Origin: Roseiarcus sp963759955
GTDB taxonomy: Bacteria > Pseudomonadota > Alphaproteobacteria > Rhizobiales > Beijerinckiaceae
Assembly: GCA_963759955.1 (NCBI GenBank)
Contig: CAVXCA010000056.1
Location: forward strand, 248,001-312,000
DNA: 64,000 nt
Reading direction: 5' to 3'
The notes under the pieces were generated by a model. The model was not told the origin of the DNA. It saw nothing but the letters and a program-made list of their open reading frames with translations, and ran no database searches. The stretch's first letter is position 1. Each line of letters begins with the position of its first letter. Of this stretch, positions 43,661 to 52,811 are shown in pieces. A program made the position numbers and the translations under genes.

Positions 43661-43760
43661 GCCGAAGCCGCGCTGTTCGCCGCAATGCCGCGCGCGGCCG
43701 CCGCGATGCCGCGCGGATTCGGGATGCAACGGCGAAGATCGCCAGCTTTCTTCGACGACT

Positions 43761-44402
43761 TCAGGCGCCGCCCTCGGCTACCCGGCGGAAACGAAACGTG
43801 CTGAACTGGAAGCGCTGTTTCGCGCCGCGAGGAGTCTCGTGCTCGTACGGCCGAGCGTCGATCAGAATGAAATCGGAGCCGAGAAGCGCGCCGAGGGTCG
43901 AAGCGTCAAAGCGAGCGACCGGCAGGCCGCTGCACATCTGCGGGCCGTCGAGCGCGAACGTCCCGATTATGGCGTGCCCTCCGCGTCGCAGCGCGCGTCG
44001 CAAGCGGTCGAGATAAGCGGCTTGGTCGGCTGGGTCGGTGAGGAAGTGAAACGCCGCGCGGTCGTGCCAGACGTCATAAGCGCGCGACGGCTCCCATGTC
44101 GTAACGTCAGCGGCGATCCATTGGATCCGATCCGCCTTGCCCGCGAGGCGCGCCTTGGCGGCCGCGAGCGCCGACGACGACAAGTCGAGGACTGTAATGT
44201 CCTCATAGTCGCGCGAAACGAGGCTATCGACGAGGCGCGAGGCGCCGCCTCCGATGTCGATGACCGCGGACCGGCGGGTCGCCCCGATCAGCGCCATGAG
44301 TTCCAGCGTCGGGGCCGGCGTCTCCTGGAACCAGCTCACTTCCTTTTCGCCCTTGGTCGTATATACGTTTTCCCAGTGCCCTTGGCGGTCGGTGGCGCTC
44401 AT
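43761..44402 (-). CDS. Class I SAM-dependent methyltransferase
   Basis: A 213-residue methyltransferase. Motif I is VIDIGGGASRLVDSL, the acidic end of beta2 is ITVLDLSSSALAAAK, and motif II/III is IAADVTTWEPSRAYDVWHDRAAFHFL. The N-terminus HWENVYTTKGEKEVSWFQ is typical of a small group of class I methyltransferases annotated as thiopurine- or tellurite-type, whose substrate is uncertain. The ATG at 44402 is chosen by alignment. It diverges from chrA. Confidence 0.88.
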   Translation of the reverse strand: MSATDRQGHWENVYTTKGEKEVSWFQETPAPTLELMALIGATRRSAVIDIGGGASRLVDSLVSRDYEDITVLDLSSSALAAAKARLAGKADRIQWIAADVTTWEPSRAYDVWHDRAAFHFLTDPADQAAYLDRLRRALRRGGHAIIGTFALDGPQMCSGLPVARFDASTLGALLGSDFILIDARPYEHETPRGAKQRFQFSTFRFRRVAEGGA

Positions 44403-44604
44403 GACTCGACGTCCCCATTCACGCGCGTCGCTGCCCGTCGGTCGCGGCGCTCGAGTTTCGGTAAGCGCATATCGCATAATATATTACCGCGGGACACGGC
44501 CGCTTGTCGCTGTCGCAATCCGACGATTGAAACGCGAGTGGGTCAATGGACGGCGCTGAGCGGCGTTTCCTGAGAGCGGCGGCGCCGAAGCCTTGAGCGC
44601 CGAC

Positions 44605-45819
44605 ATGAAACTCTCGCGCGACGCCGAGGCTGGGCCTCGGCCGGGCCCGCTGAGCGAAATCTTCCTCGCCTTCCTCAAGCTCGGCCTCACCTCCTTCGGC
44701 GGGCCGATCGCTCATCTCGGTTATTATCGCGCGGAATTCGTCGAGCGCCGGCGCTGGCTGAACGAGCGCGCCTATGTCGATATCGTCGCGCTTGCGCAGT
44801 TTCTGCCCGGTCCGGCGTCGAGCCAAACCGGCTTCGCGATCGGGCTGATGCGGGGCGGCCGGCTCGGCGGTCTGGCCGCCTGGGCGGGCTTTACCCTGCC
44901 GTCCGCGGTTCTCATGCTGCTGTTCGCCTATGGCGCGGGAGGTCTCGCGGGGTCGTGGTGGGGCGCGGGCCTGCTGCATGGGCTGAAACTCGTCGCGGTC
45001 GCCATCGTCGCCCAGGCGGTCCTGGGGATGGCGCGCTCTCTTTGTCCCGACAGGCCGCGGGCCTCGATCGCGACCGCCGCGCTCGCCCTGCTGCTGTTCG
45101 CCCCCGGTTCGCTCAGCCAAATCGGCGCGATCGCGCTCGGCGGCGCGGCGGGGCTCGCGCTCTGCCGCGGCCGCGGCGAAGAAATCGCCGACGATCTCGC
45201 CATCCCGGTGTCGCGGCGCCTGGGATTGGCTTGCCTCGGCGCGTTCTTCGCACTGCTGGCGCTGTCCTTCGTCTCCGTCCAGGGCGGCTTGCCCGCGCTG
45301 TTCGCCGCGTTCTACCGCTCCGGCGCCCTGGTGTTCGGCGGCGGCCATGTCGTGTTGCCGTTGCTGCGCGACGCCGTCGTGGCGCCGGGATGGGTTTCCG
45401 ACAACGCTTTTCTCGCAGGCTACGGCGCGGCTCAGGCGTTGCCGGGACCGTTGTTCACCTTCGCCGCCTATCTGGGCGCGGTCACTGGCGCACCGCCGGC
45501 CGGCGTCGCGGGCGCCCTCGTCGCCCTCGTCGCGATCTTTCTGCCGGGCATGCTGGCGATGGCGGGCGCGTTGCCGTTCTGGCATGAGCTGCGCGCGCTC
45601 GCCCCGGCCCAAGCCGCGATGCGTGGCGTCAACGCCGCCGTCGTCGGGCTGCTGGGCGCCGCTCTCTACAATCCGGTATGGACGAGCGCGGTCCAGGCGC
45701 CGGCGGACTTGGCGGTCGCCGCGACTGGTTTCGTCCTGTTGATCGTCTGGCGCGCGCCGCCGCTCGTCGTCGCGCTCATGTCCGCCGCCGCAGGGATCGG
45801 CCTGGCGATGAGTCGCTGA
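44605..45819 (+). CDS. chrA: Chromate efflux transporter ChrA (two-domain)
   Basis: A 404-residue membrane protein with two homologous CHR halves. The first has FLKLGLTSFGGPIAHLGYYR and AQFLPGPASSQTGFAIGLMRGG; the second has FYRSGALVFGGGHVVLPLL and GYGAAQALPGPLFTFAAYLG. The family exports chromate. The ATG at 44605 is used; an in-frame TTG at 44593 is an alternative. No chrB is nearby, so a resistance role is not certain. Confidence 0.92.
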   Translation: MKLSRDAEAGPRPGPLSEIFLAFLKLGLTSFGGPIAHLGYYRAEFVERRRWLNERAYVDIVALAQFLPGPASSQTGFAIGLMRGGRLGGLAAWAGFTLPSAVLMLLFAYGAGGLAGSWWGAGLLHGLKLVAVAIVAQAVLGMARSLCPDRPRASIATAALALLLFAPGSLSQIGAIALGGAAGLALCRGRGEEIADDLAIPVSRRLGLACLGAFFALLALSFVSVQGGLPALFAAFYRSGALVFGGGHVVLPLLRDAVVAPGWVSDNAFLAGYGAAQALPGPLFTFAAYLGAVTGAPPAGVAGALVALVAIFLPGMLAMAGALPFWHELRALAPAQAAMRGVNAAVVGLLGAALYNPVWTSAVQAPADLAVAATGFVLLIVWRAPPLVVALMSAAAGIGLAMSR

Positions 45820-45832
45820 GGGGCGCGCGGGG

Positions 45833-46543
45833 TCAGTCCGCGCCCTTGAGTTCCTTGAGCTTGCCGAACACCGAATCGACGTCGATCTTCTCTTCGCTGG
45901 GCTTCGGCTTGGCCGAAGGCGCGCCGAAGACGTCAGCCTGCGTGACCGGCGCCGGCTTGGCCGTCGTCACTTCGGCCGAGACCAGCGTCTGGGTGCGGTC
46001 CTCCTCGACCTTCGGGCGATCCTTGGCGGCGCGATTGACTTCGAAGTCGAGATCGATCTGTGAGGACAGGCCGAGCGTCACCGGATCCATCGGCTGGAGG
46101 TTGGCGGAATTCCAATGGCTGCGCTCGCGAATCGATTCGAGCGTGTGCTTGGTGGTGCCGACCAGGCGCATGATCTGCGCATCCTTCAACTCGGGATGAT
46201 TGCGCAGCAGCCAGAGAATGGCGTTCGGCCGGTCCTGCCGGCGCGACAGTGGGGTGTAGCGCGCCCCGCGCGGCTTCTTGAATTCCGGCACGCGCACCTT
46301 TGAAGTCGCCAGTTGCAGGCGGCGCGACGAATCCTTCTCGGCGGCGGCGATTTCCTCGCGGGTCAATTGTCCCGTAGAGATCGGGTCGTAGCCTTTGATG
46401 CCGGTGGCGACCTCGCCGTCGGCGATGCCTTTGACCTCGAGCGGATGCAATTTACAGAATTCGGCGATCTGGTCGAACGTCAGCGACGTGTTTTCGACCA
46501 ACCAAACGGCGGTGGCCTTGGGCATCAGCGGCGCTTCGGACAT
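45833..46543 (-). CDS. trcR: TrcR (DUF1013) cell-cycle transcriptional regulator
   Basis: A 236-residue alphaproteobacterial regulator. It starts MSEAPLMPKATAVWLVENTS, contains LTFDQIAEFCKLHPLEVKGIADGE and the conserved YDPISTGQLT, and then LRNHPELKDAQIMRLVGTTKHTLESIRER, a winged-helix-like stretch. The family is almost confined to Alphaproteobacteria and supports the taxonomic call. It converges with chrA. Confidence 0.92.
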   Translation of the reverse strand: MSEAPLMPKATAVWLVENTSLTFDQIAEFCKLHPLEVKGIADGEVATGIKGYDPISTGQLTREEIAAAEKDSSRRLQLATSKVRVPEFKKPRGARYTPLSRRQDRPNAILWLLRNHPELKDAQIMRLVGTTKHTLESIRERSHWNSANLQPMDPVTLGLSSQIDLDFEVNRAAKDRPKVEEDRTQTLVSAEVTTAKPAPVTQADVFGAPSAKPKPSEEKIDVDSVFGKLKELKGAD

Positions 46544-46798
46544 GACGGGCGGACTCCTTGGACTTGGGCGGCGCGCGCCGCCGCCCTTTGCGCGGGGCGA
46601 GGCGCAGCCTCAAATCGACAATCTTGAGGGAATTATCCCCTTATAGGCGCCACGGCGCCAAAATGCAATGAGCGCCGAGTGCCGCGAAAGCGCGGCTCGC
46701 AGGCGATCGCGGCGAAACATTCGCCGGGGAAAAACTTGGCGCGGCGCTCCAAATCCTGCTAACGGCTCCGCTCCCAAATTCGCCGAAAGGATATCGTC

Positions 46799-47062
46799 AT
46801 GAAGTCCAGCCTGAAATTCGGCCTCGGCGCCGCTTTGGCCATTGCGCTCGCTCCGGCGATTTTCATCGCGCCCGCGCAAGCCAAAGGATGCCTCAAGGGC
46901 GCGCTGGTCGGCGGCATTGCCGGTCACTACGCCGGCCATCACGCTGTGGCCGGCGCGGTCGGCGGCTGCATCGTCGGCCATCACATGGCGAAGGTCGCGG
47001 AGCAGAAGAAGAAAGACGAAGCCGCCAGTAGGACGCAGCCGCCCGTTGCGGCTCCGCAATAA
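46799..47062 (+). CDS. Small secreted glycine-zipper protein
   Basis: An 87-residue protein. The signal peptide is MKSSLKFGLGAALAIALAPA ending near AQA/KGCL. A glycine-zipper membrane segment follows (ALVGGIAGHYAGHHAVAGAV, then GGCIVGHH), with a Lys-rich and Pro-rich tail. An AAAGGA ribosome site precedes the ATG. Two cysteines and several histidines line the zipper. Similar small proteins are common in this class, function unknown. Confidence 0.82.
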   Translation: MKSSLKFGLGAALAIALAPAIFIAPAQAKGCLKGALVGGIAGHYAGHHAVAGAVGGCIVGHHMAKVAEQKKKDEAASRTQPPVAAPQ

Positions 47063-47081
47063 CGCCGACTCGCTCCCGCCC

Positions 47082-48140
47082 TCACGCCTTGCCGTTTAAC
47101 GATCGCTCGACCTTCGGATCGAGCGGCCAGCGCGGGCGGGCGGGCGTTGCGAGATCGTCGACCAGACCGCGTCGCAGACGCTCGATTCCCGCCCAGGCGA
47201 TCATCGCGCCGTTGTCGGTGCACAGCTTGTGCGGCGGCGCCACCAGCGGCAGGCCGGCCTGCCCGCAAAAGCGCGTCATCGCTTCGCGGATCGCGCTGTT
47301 GGCGGCGACCCCGCCGGCGATGACGACGCCCTGCGCGACGCCGACGCGCTGGCGAAACAACCTGAGCCCGACGCGCATGCGATCCTCGATGACGTCGACG
47401 ACCGCGGCCTGGAACGAAGCGCAGAGATCGGCGACGTCGCGCGGGCGCAGCGGCGCGACCGCTTGGGCGGCGAGGCGCGTCGCAGTCTTCAGGCCGGAGA
47501 GCGAGAAATCGGCGCTCGGCCGTCCGAACATCGGGCGCGGCAGCGCGAATCGCGCGGGATCGCCGTCGCGAGCGGCCACTTCGACGGCGGGCCCGCCGGG
47601 ATAGGGCAGGCCGAGCATCTTGGCGGTCTTGTCGAAAGCCTCGCCGATCGCGTCGTCCATCGTCGTGCCGAGACGGTCGTAGTCGCCTACGCCCTTGACC
47701 GCGAGGATCTGCGTGTGCCCGCCCGAGGCGAGCAGCAACAGATAGGGAAACGCCAGATGGCCCGAGAGCCGCGCCACCAGGGCGTGCGCCTCGAGGTGAT
47801 TGACGGCGACGAACGGCTTGCCCGCAGCCAGGGCGACGCCCTTGCCGGTCATCAGGCCGACCAGCACGCCGCCGATCAGACCGGGCCCCGCGGCGGCGGC
47901 GACGCCGTCGAGATCGCGCGGGCGCACGTCGGCGCTGCGCAGCGCGCGCGCGACCAGGCCGTCGATGATCTCGACGTGTGCGCGCGCGGCGATCTCCGGG
48001 ACGACCCCGCCATAAGGCGCGTGGGCGGCGATCTGGCTCATCACTTCGTCGGCGAGGATTTCGCCCGAGCCGTCGGGCCGCAGGCGCACCACCGCCGCCG
48101 CGGTCTCGTCGCAGGTCGTTTCGATTCCCAATACGCGCAT
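47082..48140 (-). CDS. tsaD: tRNA N6-adenosine threonylcarbamoyltransferase
   Basis: A 352-residue enzyme that transfers threonylcarbamoyl to A37 of ANN-decoding tRNAs. It starts MRVLGIETTCDETAAAVVRL; metal ligands H115 and H119 are in NHLEAHALV; other motifs are LLLASGGHTQIL, DDAIGEAFDKTAKMLGL and VIAGGVAANSAIR. The ATG at 48140 is set by alignment; the upstream open frame is not homologous. It diverges from hemD, the common layout in alphaproteobacteria. Confidence 0.96.
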   Translation of the reverse strand: MRVLGIETTCDETAAAVVRLRPDGSGEILADEVMSQIAAHAPYGGVVPEIAARAHVEIIDGLVARALRSADVRPRDLDGVAAAAGPGLIGGVLVGLMTGKGVALAAGKPFVAVNHLEAHALVARLSGHLAFPYLLLLASGGHTQILAVKGVGDYDRLGTTMDDAIGEAFDKTAKMLGLPYPGGPAVEVAARDGDPARFALPRPMFGRPSADFSLSGLKTATRLAAQAVAPLRPRDVADLCASFQAAVVDVIEDRMRVGLRLFRQRVGVAQGVVIAGGVAANSAIREAMTRFCGQAGLPLVAPPHKLCTDNGAMIAWAGIERLRRGLVDDLATPARPRWPLDPKVERSLNGKA

Positions 48141-48294
48141 CGTCGATTCGATTTCCACAAATCCCTGGCGCGAAAGGGTCGCGCAGCCGGGGCCGTCTCT
48201 ATACGCTTGGCGCGAGACTGCACAGCGCATAATGGAAAGAAGGCGAGGCTGCTGCCACCCGAGCGAGGAGCGTCTTGACGACGATGACGAGGCG

Positions 48295-49038
48295 TTGACG
48301 AGAAGCATCGCTCTGATGCGCGCGCGCGACGACGCGGCGCGCAGCGCGGCGCGCCTGAGCGCGCGCGGCTTTAACGCGACGTTCGCGCCGGTGATCGAAA
48401 TCCGCGTGACCGGCGCCTTGCCGCCGTCCGGCCCGTTCGACGCAGTCGTAGCGACCAGCGCCAAAGCGATCGCGCTCATCGCTCCAGCGGCGCAGGCGGC
48501 AATCGCCAGTCTGCCGCTCTACGTCGTGGGAGAGCAGACCGCCAAGGCCGCATGGAAGGCCGGGATGGCCGTCGCGGCCGATCCAGCGCCGGACGTCGCC
48601 GCGCTCATTGCGACGCTGCTCCGGCGGCTCCCGCCGCACTCACGCCTGCTGTATCTGGCGGGACGCGAGCGCAAGAGCGCGCTGGAGACGGCTCTAAGCG
48701 AAGGCGGCCATCTGACGACGCCTGTGGAAGTCTATGCCGCCGAGGCGCGCGCCGCCTGGAGCGCCGACGAGGCGCGCGCGGTGGCCGGATCTGCCGCGGC
48801 GTTGCATTATTCGCGCCGCGCCGCCGCGCTGGCGGTGGAATTGGCGCAGGGCGCCGGCCTTGCCGAGCCGTTTCGCGCACTTCTCCATGTCTGCCTTTCC
48901 CCGGACGCCGCGTCGCCGCTGCGCGCTTGGGGCGCGCCGCGCGTCGTCTGCGCCGCCGAGCCGATCGAAGCGCAGCTCATCGACGCGCTCGAACGCGCGC
49001 TCGCCGCATCGAACGGCAATCGAGCCGCCGACCCCTGA
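48295..49038 (+). CDS. hemD: Uroporphyrinogen-III synthase
   Basis: About 247 residues. The HemD fold closes hydroxymethylbilane to uroporphyrinogen III. Motifs are DDAARSAARLSARGFNATFAPVIEI, FDAVVATSAKAIALI, LYVVGEQTAKAAWKAG and LYLAGRERKSALETALSEGG (in parts). The start is uncertain: TTG at 48295 fits the family N-terminus (MTRS... then ARDDAARSA), ATG at 48316 is shorter and ATG at 48232 longer. It diverges from tsaD and precedes Mic60 and hemY genes. hemC is not in the window. Confidence 0.87.
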   Translation: MTRSIALMRARDDAARSAARLSARGFNATFAPVIEIRVTGALPPSGPFDAVVATSAKAIALIAPAAQAAIASLPLYVVGEQTAKAAWKAGMAVAADPAPDVAALIATLLRRLPPHSRLLYLAGRERKSALETALSEGGHLTTPVEVYAAEARAAWSADEARAVAGSAAALHYSRRAAALAVELAQGAGLAEPFRALLHVCLSPDAASPLRAWGAPRVVCAAEPIEAQLIDALERALAASNGNRAADP

Positions 49039-49094
49039 TTTGAGTCGACGACGCGGCTCGCCTATAGGAAACCGAGCAACGAGAGCGACTGCCC

Positions 49095-50309
49095 ATGGCC
49101 GACGACGCAAGCCCAAAATCCGAACCCGAAATCGTCGCGCCTCCTACCGCCCCACCGAGCCGCGAGCCGCGCCATGATCCGGGCGTGATCGAGGGCGAGG
49201 CGACGGAGATTCACGAGACTGCGCCGCCGGAGCCGCCGGCCGCCGAAGCGGCGGTCGATGAGCCCGCGCACGTGCAAGCCGCCAACGAGGAGCCCGCGGC
49301 CGTCGAGCCGCCCGCCGCCTCGCCTAGCCGCGAGGCGCGCTCGATCGGTTTCCCCTTCCTCGCCGGGGCGCTCGGCGCTCTCGTCGGCGCGGCGCTCGCG
49401 CTCGGCTCGGCATGGCTCATCGATCCGCGCGCCGCCGTCCTCGACGCGGCGACTTCGCGTCTGACCACGCTCGAACGCGGCGACCAAGCCCAGTTGCAGA
49501 CCAATGCCGATTTCGACAAGCGCCTCGGCGCGCTGGAGGGGAGCGAGGCGGGGGGCGCCAAGGCCGCTGTCGAGGCGCTCGGGCGGCGCATCGCGGCGCT
49601 CGAGAGCGCGGCGGGCAAAGACGAGGCCGCTCAAACGGCGTTGGCGGAAGCGCGCGCGGCGCGCGCCGACGCGGACAAGGCGCTGGCGCTCGCGACCGCA
49701 GCCGGCCAGACGGCGCCGGCGCCGACTCAAAGCGGCGCGCCCGTCCCGTTCGACGCCAGCGCGTTGCAAGCTCGCCTCGGCGCCGTAGAGAGCGATTTGG
49801 CGGCCTTGAAGTCCCGCGAGGCCGATCTCGGCGCGCTCGACCAACGCGTCGCCAAGATCGAAAGCGCGCTTGCCGCGCCCAAGAGCGAGGCCCGCATCGC
49901 CGCAGCAGAGGTTGCCGTCAGTCGCGGCGGGGCGGCCGAGGCAATCCTCGCCATTTCGTTGAATGAGCGCCTGAACGCCGGAGCGCCGTTCGAACAGGAA
50001 TGGGCGGCGCTGACCCGCCTGGGGGCCGACGGCGCCAAATTGGCCGCGCTGAAACCCTTCGCCGATGCGGGCGCCCCGACGGTTGCCGCGCTCGCCGCAT
50101 CCTTCGCCAAGATCGAGCCCAGCGTCGTCGCGGCGGCCGCCCCGCCGGGCGGCGGCGGCGTGATGGATCGGCTATTCGACCACATGAGCAAACTGGTGCG
50201 CGTGCACAAAGTGGGTGAGGCCACAGGTGGAGACGACGGGCCGCCGCCCTCGCGCATTGCGGCGGCGCTCGCGCGCGGCGATCTCTCGGCCAGCGCTCGA
50301 AGCCTATAA
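49095..50309 (+). CDS. Alphaproteobacterial Mic60/mitofilin-like protein, C-terminus frameshifted
   Basis: The frame encodes 404 residues: an acidic Pro/Glu-rich N-terminus, one membrane helix at about 85-109 (GFPFLAGALGALVGAALALG), a long Ala-rich coiled coil, and the start of the mitofilin C-terminal domain (LNERLNAGAPFEQEWAAL). It ends in GDLSASARSL. The expected continuation (PALEAYKALPDAARQTGQDW...) is in the +1 frame to 50442, so an extra base near 50285 appears to cut the domain. Mic60 shapes membrane invaginations and sits beside heme genes in this class. Confidence 0.82.
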   Translation: MADDASPKSEPEIVAPPTAPPSREPRHDPGVIEGEATEIHETAPPEPPAAEAAVDEPAHVQAANEEPAAVEPPAASPSREARSIGFPFLAGALGALVGAALALGSAWLIDPRAAVLDAATSRLTTLERGDQAQLQTNADFDKRLGALEGSEAGGAKAAVEALGRRIAALESAAGKDEAAQTALAEARAARADADKALALATAAGQTAPAPTQSGAPVPFDASALQARLGAVESDLAALKSREADLGALDQRVAKIESALAAPKSEARIAAAEVAVSRGGAAEAILAISLNERLNAGAPFEQEWAALTRLGADGAKLAALKPFADAGAPTVAALAASFAKIEPSVVAAAAPPGGGGVMDRLFDHMSKLVRVHKVGEATGGDDGPPPSRIAAALARGDLSASARSL

Positions 50310-50442
50310 AGCTCTGCCCGACGCCGCGCGTCAGACTGGCCAGGACTGGGCCAAAGCGGCCGAGGCGCGCCAAGCGGCGGGCGCGGCGGCGCGCGGCCTG
50401 CGCGCGGACGCGATCGAACGCCTCGCGGCGACTAAGAACTAG
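50284..50442 (+). pseudogene. Displaced C-terminal part of the Mic60-like protein
   Basis: In the frame +1 to the preceding gene, the DNA reads PALEAYKALPDAARQTGQDW, then AKAAEARQAAGAAARGLRAD and AIERLAATKN, ending at 50442. This is the expected last portion of the mitofilin domain. It has no start or ribosome site of its own. Confidence 0.7.
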
Positions 50443-50520
50443 CCGCGCCAGAGGGGATTTTTCATCTTTGGCGCGTTAGGGATTATCCTGACGCGCTGGG
50501 ACGCGTGAAGCGGAGACCCC

Positions 50521-52080
50521 ATGATTCGCCTGTTGCTGTTCCTCGCCGCGCTCGCCTTGGCCGCCTACGGCCTGACTTGGCTCGCCGAGAACCCGGGCCA
50601 AGTCGCGCTGACCTGGCGCGGCGTCGAATACGACGTTTCGCTGATGTTGGCGCTAGGCGTCGTTGTGGGGCTGGCGATTCTGCTGGCGCTCGCCTGGGGC
50701 GTCATCCGTTTCGTTTTCCGCCTGCCCTCGTTGGTTTCGCTTGCGACCAAGGCGCGCCGACGGGAAAAGGGCTACGCCGCGCTTTCGCGCGGCATGGTCG
50801 CGGTCGGCTCGGGCGACATGCGCGCGGCGAGCCGGCACGCCGCCGAGGCGCGCAAGCTTTTGGGCGACGAGCCGCTGGCCAAATTGCTGCGCGCGCAAGC
50901 GGCGCAGCTCGCCGGCGACCGCGCCGGCGCGGTCGCCGCGTTCCGCGAGATGCTCGATCATCCGCAAACCCATGCGCTGGGATTGCGCGGCCTGCATATC
51001 GAGGCGCGGCGCAGCGGCGATCGCGAGGCCGCGCTGGAGTTCGCGACCCGCGCGCACAAACATGCCGCGCTGCCTTGGGCGGCGCAGGCGGTGCTCGACG
51101 ATCACGCCGCGCACGGCGACTGGGCGGGCGCCCTGGCGATCGTCGAGTCCAACGCGGCCGCGAAGCTCGTCGACAAGCCCACCGCCAATCGCTGGCGCGC
51201 AGTCCTCAAGACGGCGATGGCGCAGGAACTGGCGGACCGCGACGCCAAGAGCGCGCTGGCGCTTGCCCAAGACGCCTGCGTCCTGGCGCCGGGCCTCGTC
51301 CCGGCGGCCGCGCTTTGCGGTCGGCTGACCGCGGCGCAGGGCGATTATCGCCGCGCCTCCAAGGTCATCGAGACCGCGTATCGGCAGACGCCGCACCCCG
51401 ATCTCGCGATCGCCTATCTGAGAATGCGGCACGGCGATTCGGCGGCGGACCGGCTGACGCGCGCGCGCGCGCTGGCGCGCCTTGCGCCTTTCGATCCGGA
51501 AAGCCAGATCACCATCGCCCGGGCCGCGCTCGAAGCGCGCGACCTCAATGCGGCGCGCGCCGCTCTCGCCCCGCTGCTGGCGCCGGGCGCTGCGGGCGGC
51601 CGCCCGACCGCGCGCGTATGCCTCTTGATAGCCGACATCGAGGCGGCGGCCGGCGCCGACGGGGCGGAACGCGAATGGCTCGGCCGCGCCGCGCGCGCGC
51701 CGCGCGACCGAGCCTGGGTCGCCGGCGGCGTGATCAGCGATCGCTGGGCCCCGGTGTCGCCTTCGGGCGCGCTCGACGCGTTCGTGTGGCGCACGCCCGA
51801 AGAGCGCCTGAGCGCCCCGGAGCCGTCTCCTCCGCCGGCGCCCGCTCCGGCCGAGCGCCCGACCCTCGTCGTCACGCCGCCCGTCGCGACGGCCGAGCCG
51901 CCGGCCCCCGAAGTCGCACCCGCGCCCAAACCGGAGCCGCCCAGGTCTGAGCGGAACAAGTCGGAGCCGCCACGCGGAGCCGCAACGATCGTCCTGCTGC
52001 CTTCCAGCGCGCCCGACGATCCTGGTCCGCACGAAGAGAACGAACGCAAACCGGGATTTCGCCTCTTTGCGCGCGAGTGA
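50521..52080 (+). CDS. hemY: HemY-like protein (HemY_N domain, TPR region)
   Basis: A 519-residue protein. It starts MIRLLLFLAALALAAYGLTW and has two N-terminal membrane helices (the second about 39-65) with the HemY_N motif WLAENPGQVALTWRGVEYDVS. TPR-like helices follow to about residue 400 and a Pro-rich tail to the end. The family is co-located with heme genes in proteobacteria; its exact role is not settled. It is last in hemD-Mic60-hemY. Confidence 0.92.
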   Translation: MIRLLLFLAALALAAYGLTWLAENPGQVALTWRGVEYDVSLMLALGVVVGLAILLALAWGVIRFVFRLPSLVSLATKARRREKGYAALSRGMVAVGSGDMRAASRHAAEARKLLGDEPLAKLLRAQAAQLAGDRAGAVAAFREMLDHPQTHALGLRGLHIEARRSGDREAALEFATRAHKHAALPWAAQAVLDDHAAHGDWAGALAIVESNAAAKLVDKPTANRWRAVLKTAMAQELADRDAKSALALAQDACVLAPGLVPAAALCGRLTAAQGDYRRASKVIETAYRQTPHPDLAIAYLRMRHGDSAADRLTRARALARLAPFDPESQITIARAALEARDLNAARAALAPLLAPGAAGGRPTARVCLLIADIEAAAGADGAEREWLGRAARAPRDRAWVAGGVISDRWAPVSPSGALDAFVWRTPEERLSAPEPSPPPAPAPAERPTLVVTPPVATAEPPAPEVAPAPKPEPPRSERNKSEPPRGAATIVLLPSSAPDDPGPHEENERKPGFRLFARE

Positions 52081-52233
52081 GTCTCCGCCGTCGAGCTCGT
52101 CGGCCGGCAAACAAACCCCTGCTCCCAGCGTCTTTCTCGCCGCACGCCGACGCAACCTTGCCAATTCCGGGCGACCTCGATATGAGACTGCCGACCGTAG
52201 GCGCCAAGCTCGTACCGCTTCGCCGCCGCGCGC

Positions 52234-52309
52234 GCCGCAATAGCTCAGCTGGTAGAGCACCTCATTCGTAATGAGGGGGTCGGGGGTTCGAATCCCTCTT
52301 GCGGCACCA
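52234..52309 (+). tRNA. tRNA-Thr (anticodon CGT)
   Basis: A 76-nt cloverleaf. The acceptor arm GCCGCAA (52234-52240) pairs with TTGCGGC (52299-52305), followed by A and an encoded CCA (52307-52309). The anticodon stem CCTCA/TGAGG holds the loop TTCGTAA, with anticodon CGT at 52267-52269. The T-arm reads GGGGGTTCGAATCCCTC. It decodes ACG threonine codons. Confidence 0.97.
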
Positions 52310-52412
52310 TTTAGAGCATTGCCCAGCGACGATGAATCGATTGTGATCGCGGGGTGGATTCCCTCGGCGGGCAAAATGTGAGTCGATCGTGCCTCTGATT
52401 CGGGAGGCTTCC

Positions 52413-52811
52413 ATGGTCGGTCGGCCGTATTCCGAAGATTATCGCAGGCGCGTATTGGAGGAGGTGGCGGAGGGGAACTCGCGTCGCGGCGCGGCTCGTC
52501 GCTTCAAGGTGGGGGCGTCCTCGGCGATCCGCTGGAAGAAGCGGTTGGACGAGACGGGCAGCGCCGCCCCGGCGCCGCGGGTGGGCAAGAACCGCTCGCC
52601 TTTGGAGGCGCACGCGCCTTGGCTATTGGCGCTGATCGCCGGGGAGCCTGATCTGAGCCTGGCGGAGCTGACGCAGCGCGTCCAGGCGGAGCTGGGCCAA
52701 AAGACCTCCACCAGCTCGATGGATCGTTTTGTCCAGCGGCACGGGCTCAGCTTCAAAAAAAACTTTGCACGCCTCCGAGCAGGACAGGCCCGACGTGGCT
52801 CAGGCGCGTGA
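52413..52811 (+). CDS. IS630 transposase, N-terminal frame (ORFA)
   Basis: About 132 residues. It has a helix-turn-helix DNA-binding region (GRPYSEDYRRRVLEEVAEGN, then RRGAARRFKVGASSAIRWKK) and a second HTH near LSLAELTQRVQAELGQ. The ATG at 52413 follows a GGGAGG site. The family frame leaves this ORF in the A8 run (52755-52762, LSFKK), after which this frame reads random residues to the stop at 52811. Confidence 0.88.
   Translation: MVGRPYSEDYRRRVLEEVAEGNSRRGAARRFKVGASSAIRWKKRLDETGSAAPAPRVGKNRSPLEAHAPWLLALIAGEPDLSLAELTQRVQAELGQKTSTSSMDRFVQRHGLSFKKNFARLRAGQARRGSGA

Noticed and set aside
41433..44573. A 1046-codon plus-strand frame overlapping the RND pump
   Set aside because: Arg/Ala-rich shadow of the pump gene. 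Only its part from 43308 onward matches a family (DUF2214) and that part is annotated as a frameshifted remnant.
48274..48310. TTGACGACG and TTGACGAG repeats near the hemD start as a copy of the 34581 array
   Set aside because: Only two units, not phased at 10 bp, and inside the hemD start region; likely coincidence.
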